Shown: positions 23,629-23,632 of the stretch, in pieces
Numbering within the stretch: position 1 is the first letter of the stretch
How the letters are laid out: each line of letters begins with the position of its first letter
Source of the DNA: JBGSKY01 sp041740995
GTDB taxonomy: Bacteria > Planctomycetota > Planctomycetia > Pirellulales > Pirellulaceae
Assembly: GCA_041740995.1 (NCBI GenBank)
Contig: JBGSKY010000223.1
Coordinates: 1-23,632, forward strand
DNA: 23,632 nt
Reading direction: 5' to 3'
The notes under the pieces: generated by a model
The model's database searches: none
Told to the model about the DNA's origin: nothing
What the model saw: the letters and a program-made list of their open reading frames with translations, nothing else
Made by a program: the position numbers and the translations under genes

Positions 23629-23632
23629 CGAA

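Overview
The window looks like chromosomal DNA of a marine planctomycete, probably of the Pirellulaceae (Rhodopirellula-like). The grounds are a planctomycete-type ECF sigma factor, a PEP-CTERM exported protein, a Tat-exported sugar isomerase/epimerase-like protein, an exported EF-hand protein with a proprotein-convertase P domain, a secretin-N-repeat protein, proteins built of homing-endonuclease-associated (HNH_repeat) units, and moderate GC with long intergenic gaps. This is inferred from gene content; no rRNA or other marker gene is present, and I found no tRNA and no CRISPR array.

Left part (1-3200): two small co-directional membrane proteins face a convergent ECF sigma factor. A 0.9 kb gene-poor stretch follows, holding a 245-bp element with near-perfect 21-bp inverted termini, then a PEP-CTERM protein. 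Middle (3400-11500): an exported GH18 family protein, a 0.9 kb gap with a relic of an HNH_repeat gene, a CHASE3/PAS hybrid histidine kinase, a gamma-glutamyltransferase family protein, a convergent Tat-exported TIM-barrel protein and a possible small hypothetical gene. Then (11865-15305) comes an ion-homeostasis block: NhaD-type Na+/H+ antiporter, MarR regulator and CPA2-type cation:proton antiporter, the last two only 16 nt apart.

The accessory zone has two parts (15459-17425 and 21879-22981) on either side of an intact two-gene operon. Each part carries a copy of the same broken module: the C-terminal tail of a large serine recombinase followed by an overlapping small HTH gene. Both copies start at the same point of the recombinase. 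Copy 1 abuts a five-unit HNH_repeat gene on the opposite strand, which appears frameshifted and whose first codons lie inside the recombinase antisense. Copy 2 abuts an antisense piece resembling a phage AAA/Sak4-like ATPase. An IS630-family transposase remnant follows copy 1. The operon between them (21405 to 17488, minus strand) encodes a large exported protein of repeated secretin N-type domains without a secretin pore domain, and 18 nt downstream an exported protein with six EF-hand loops and a P domain; it is the best candidate here for an undescribed cell-envelope system. The window ends in an unrecognised minus-strand gene that may continue outside it.
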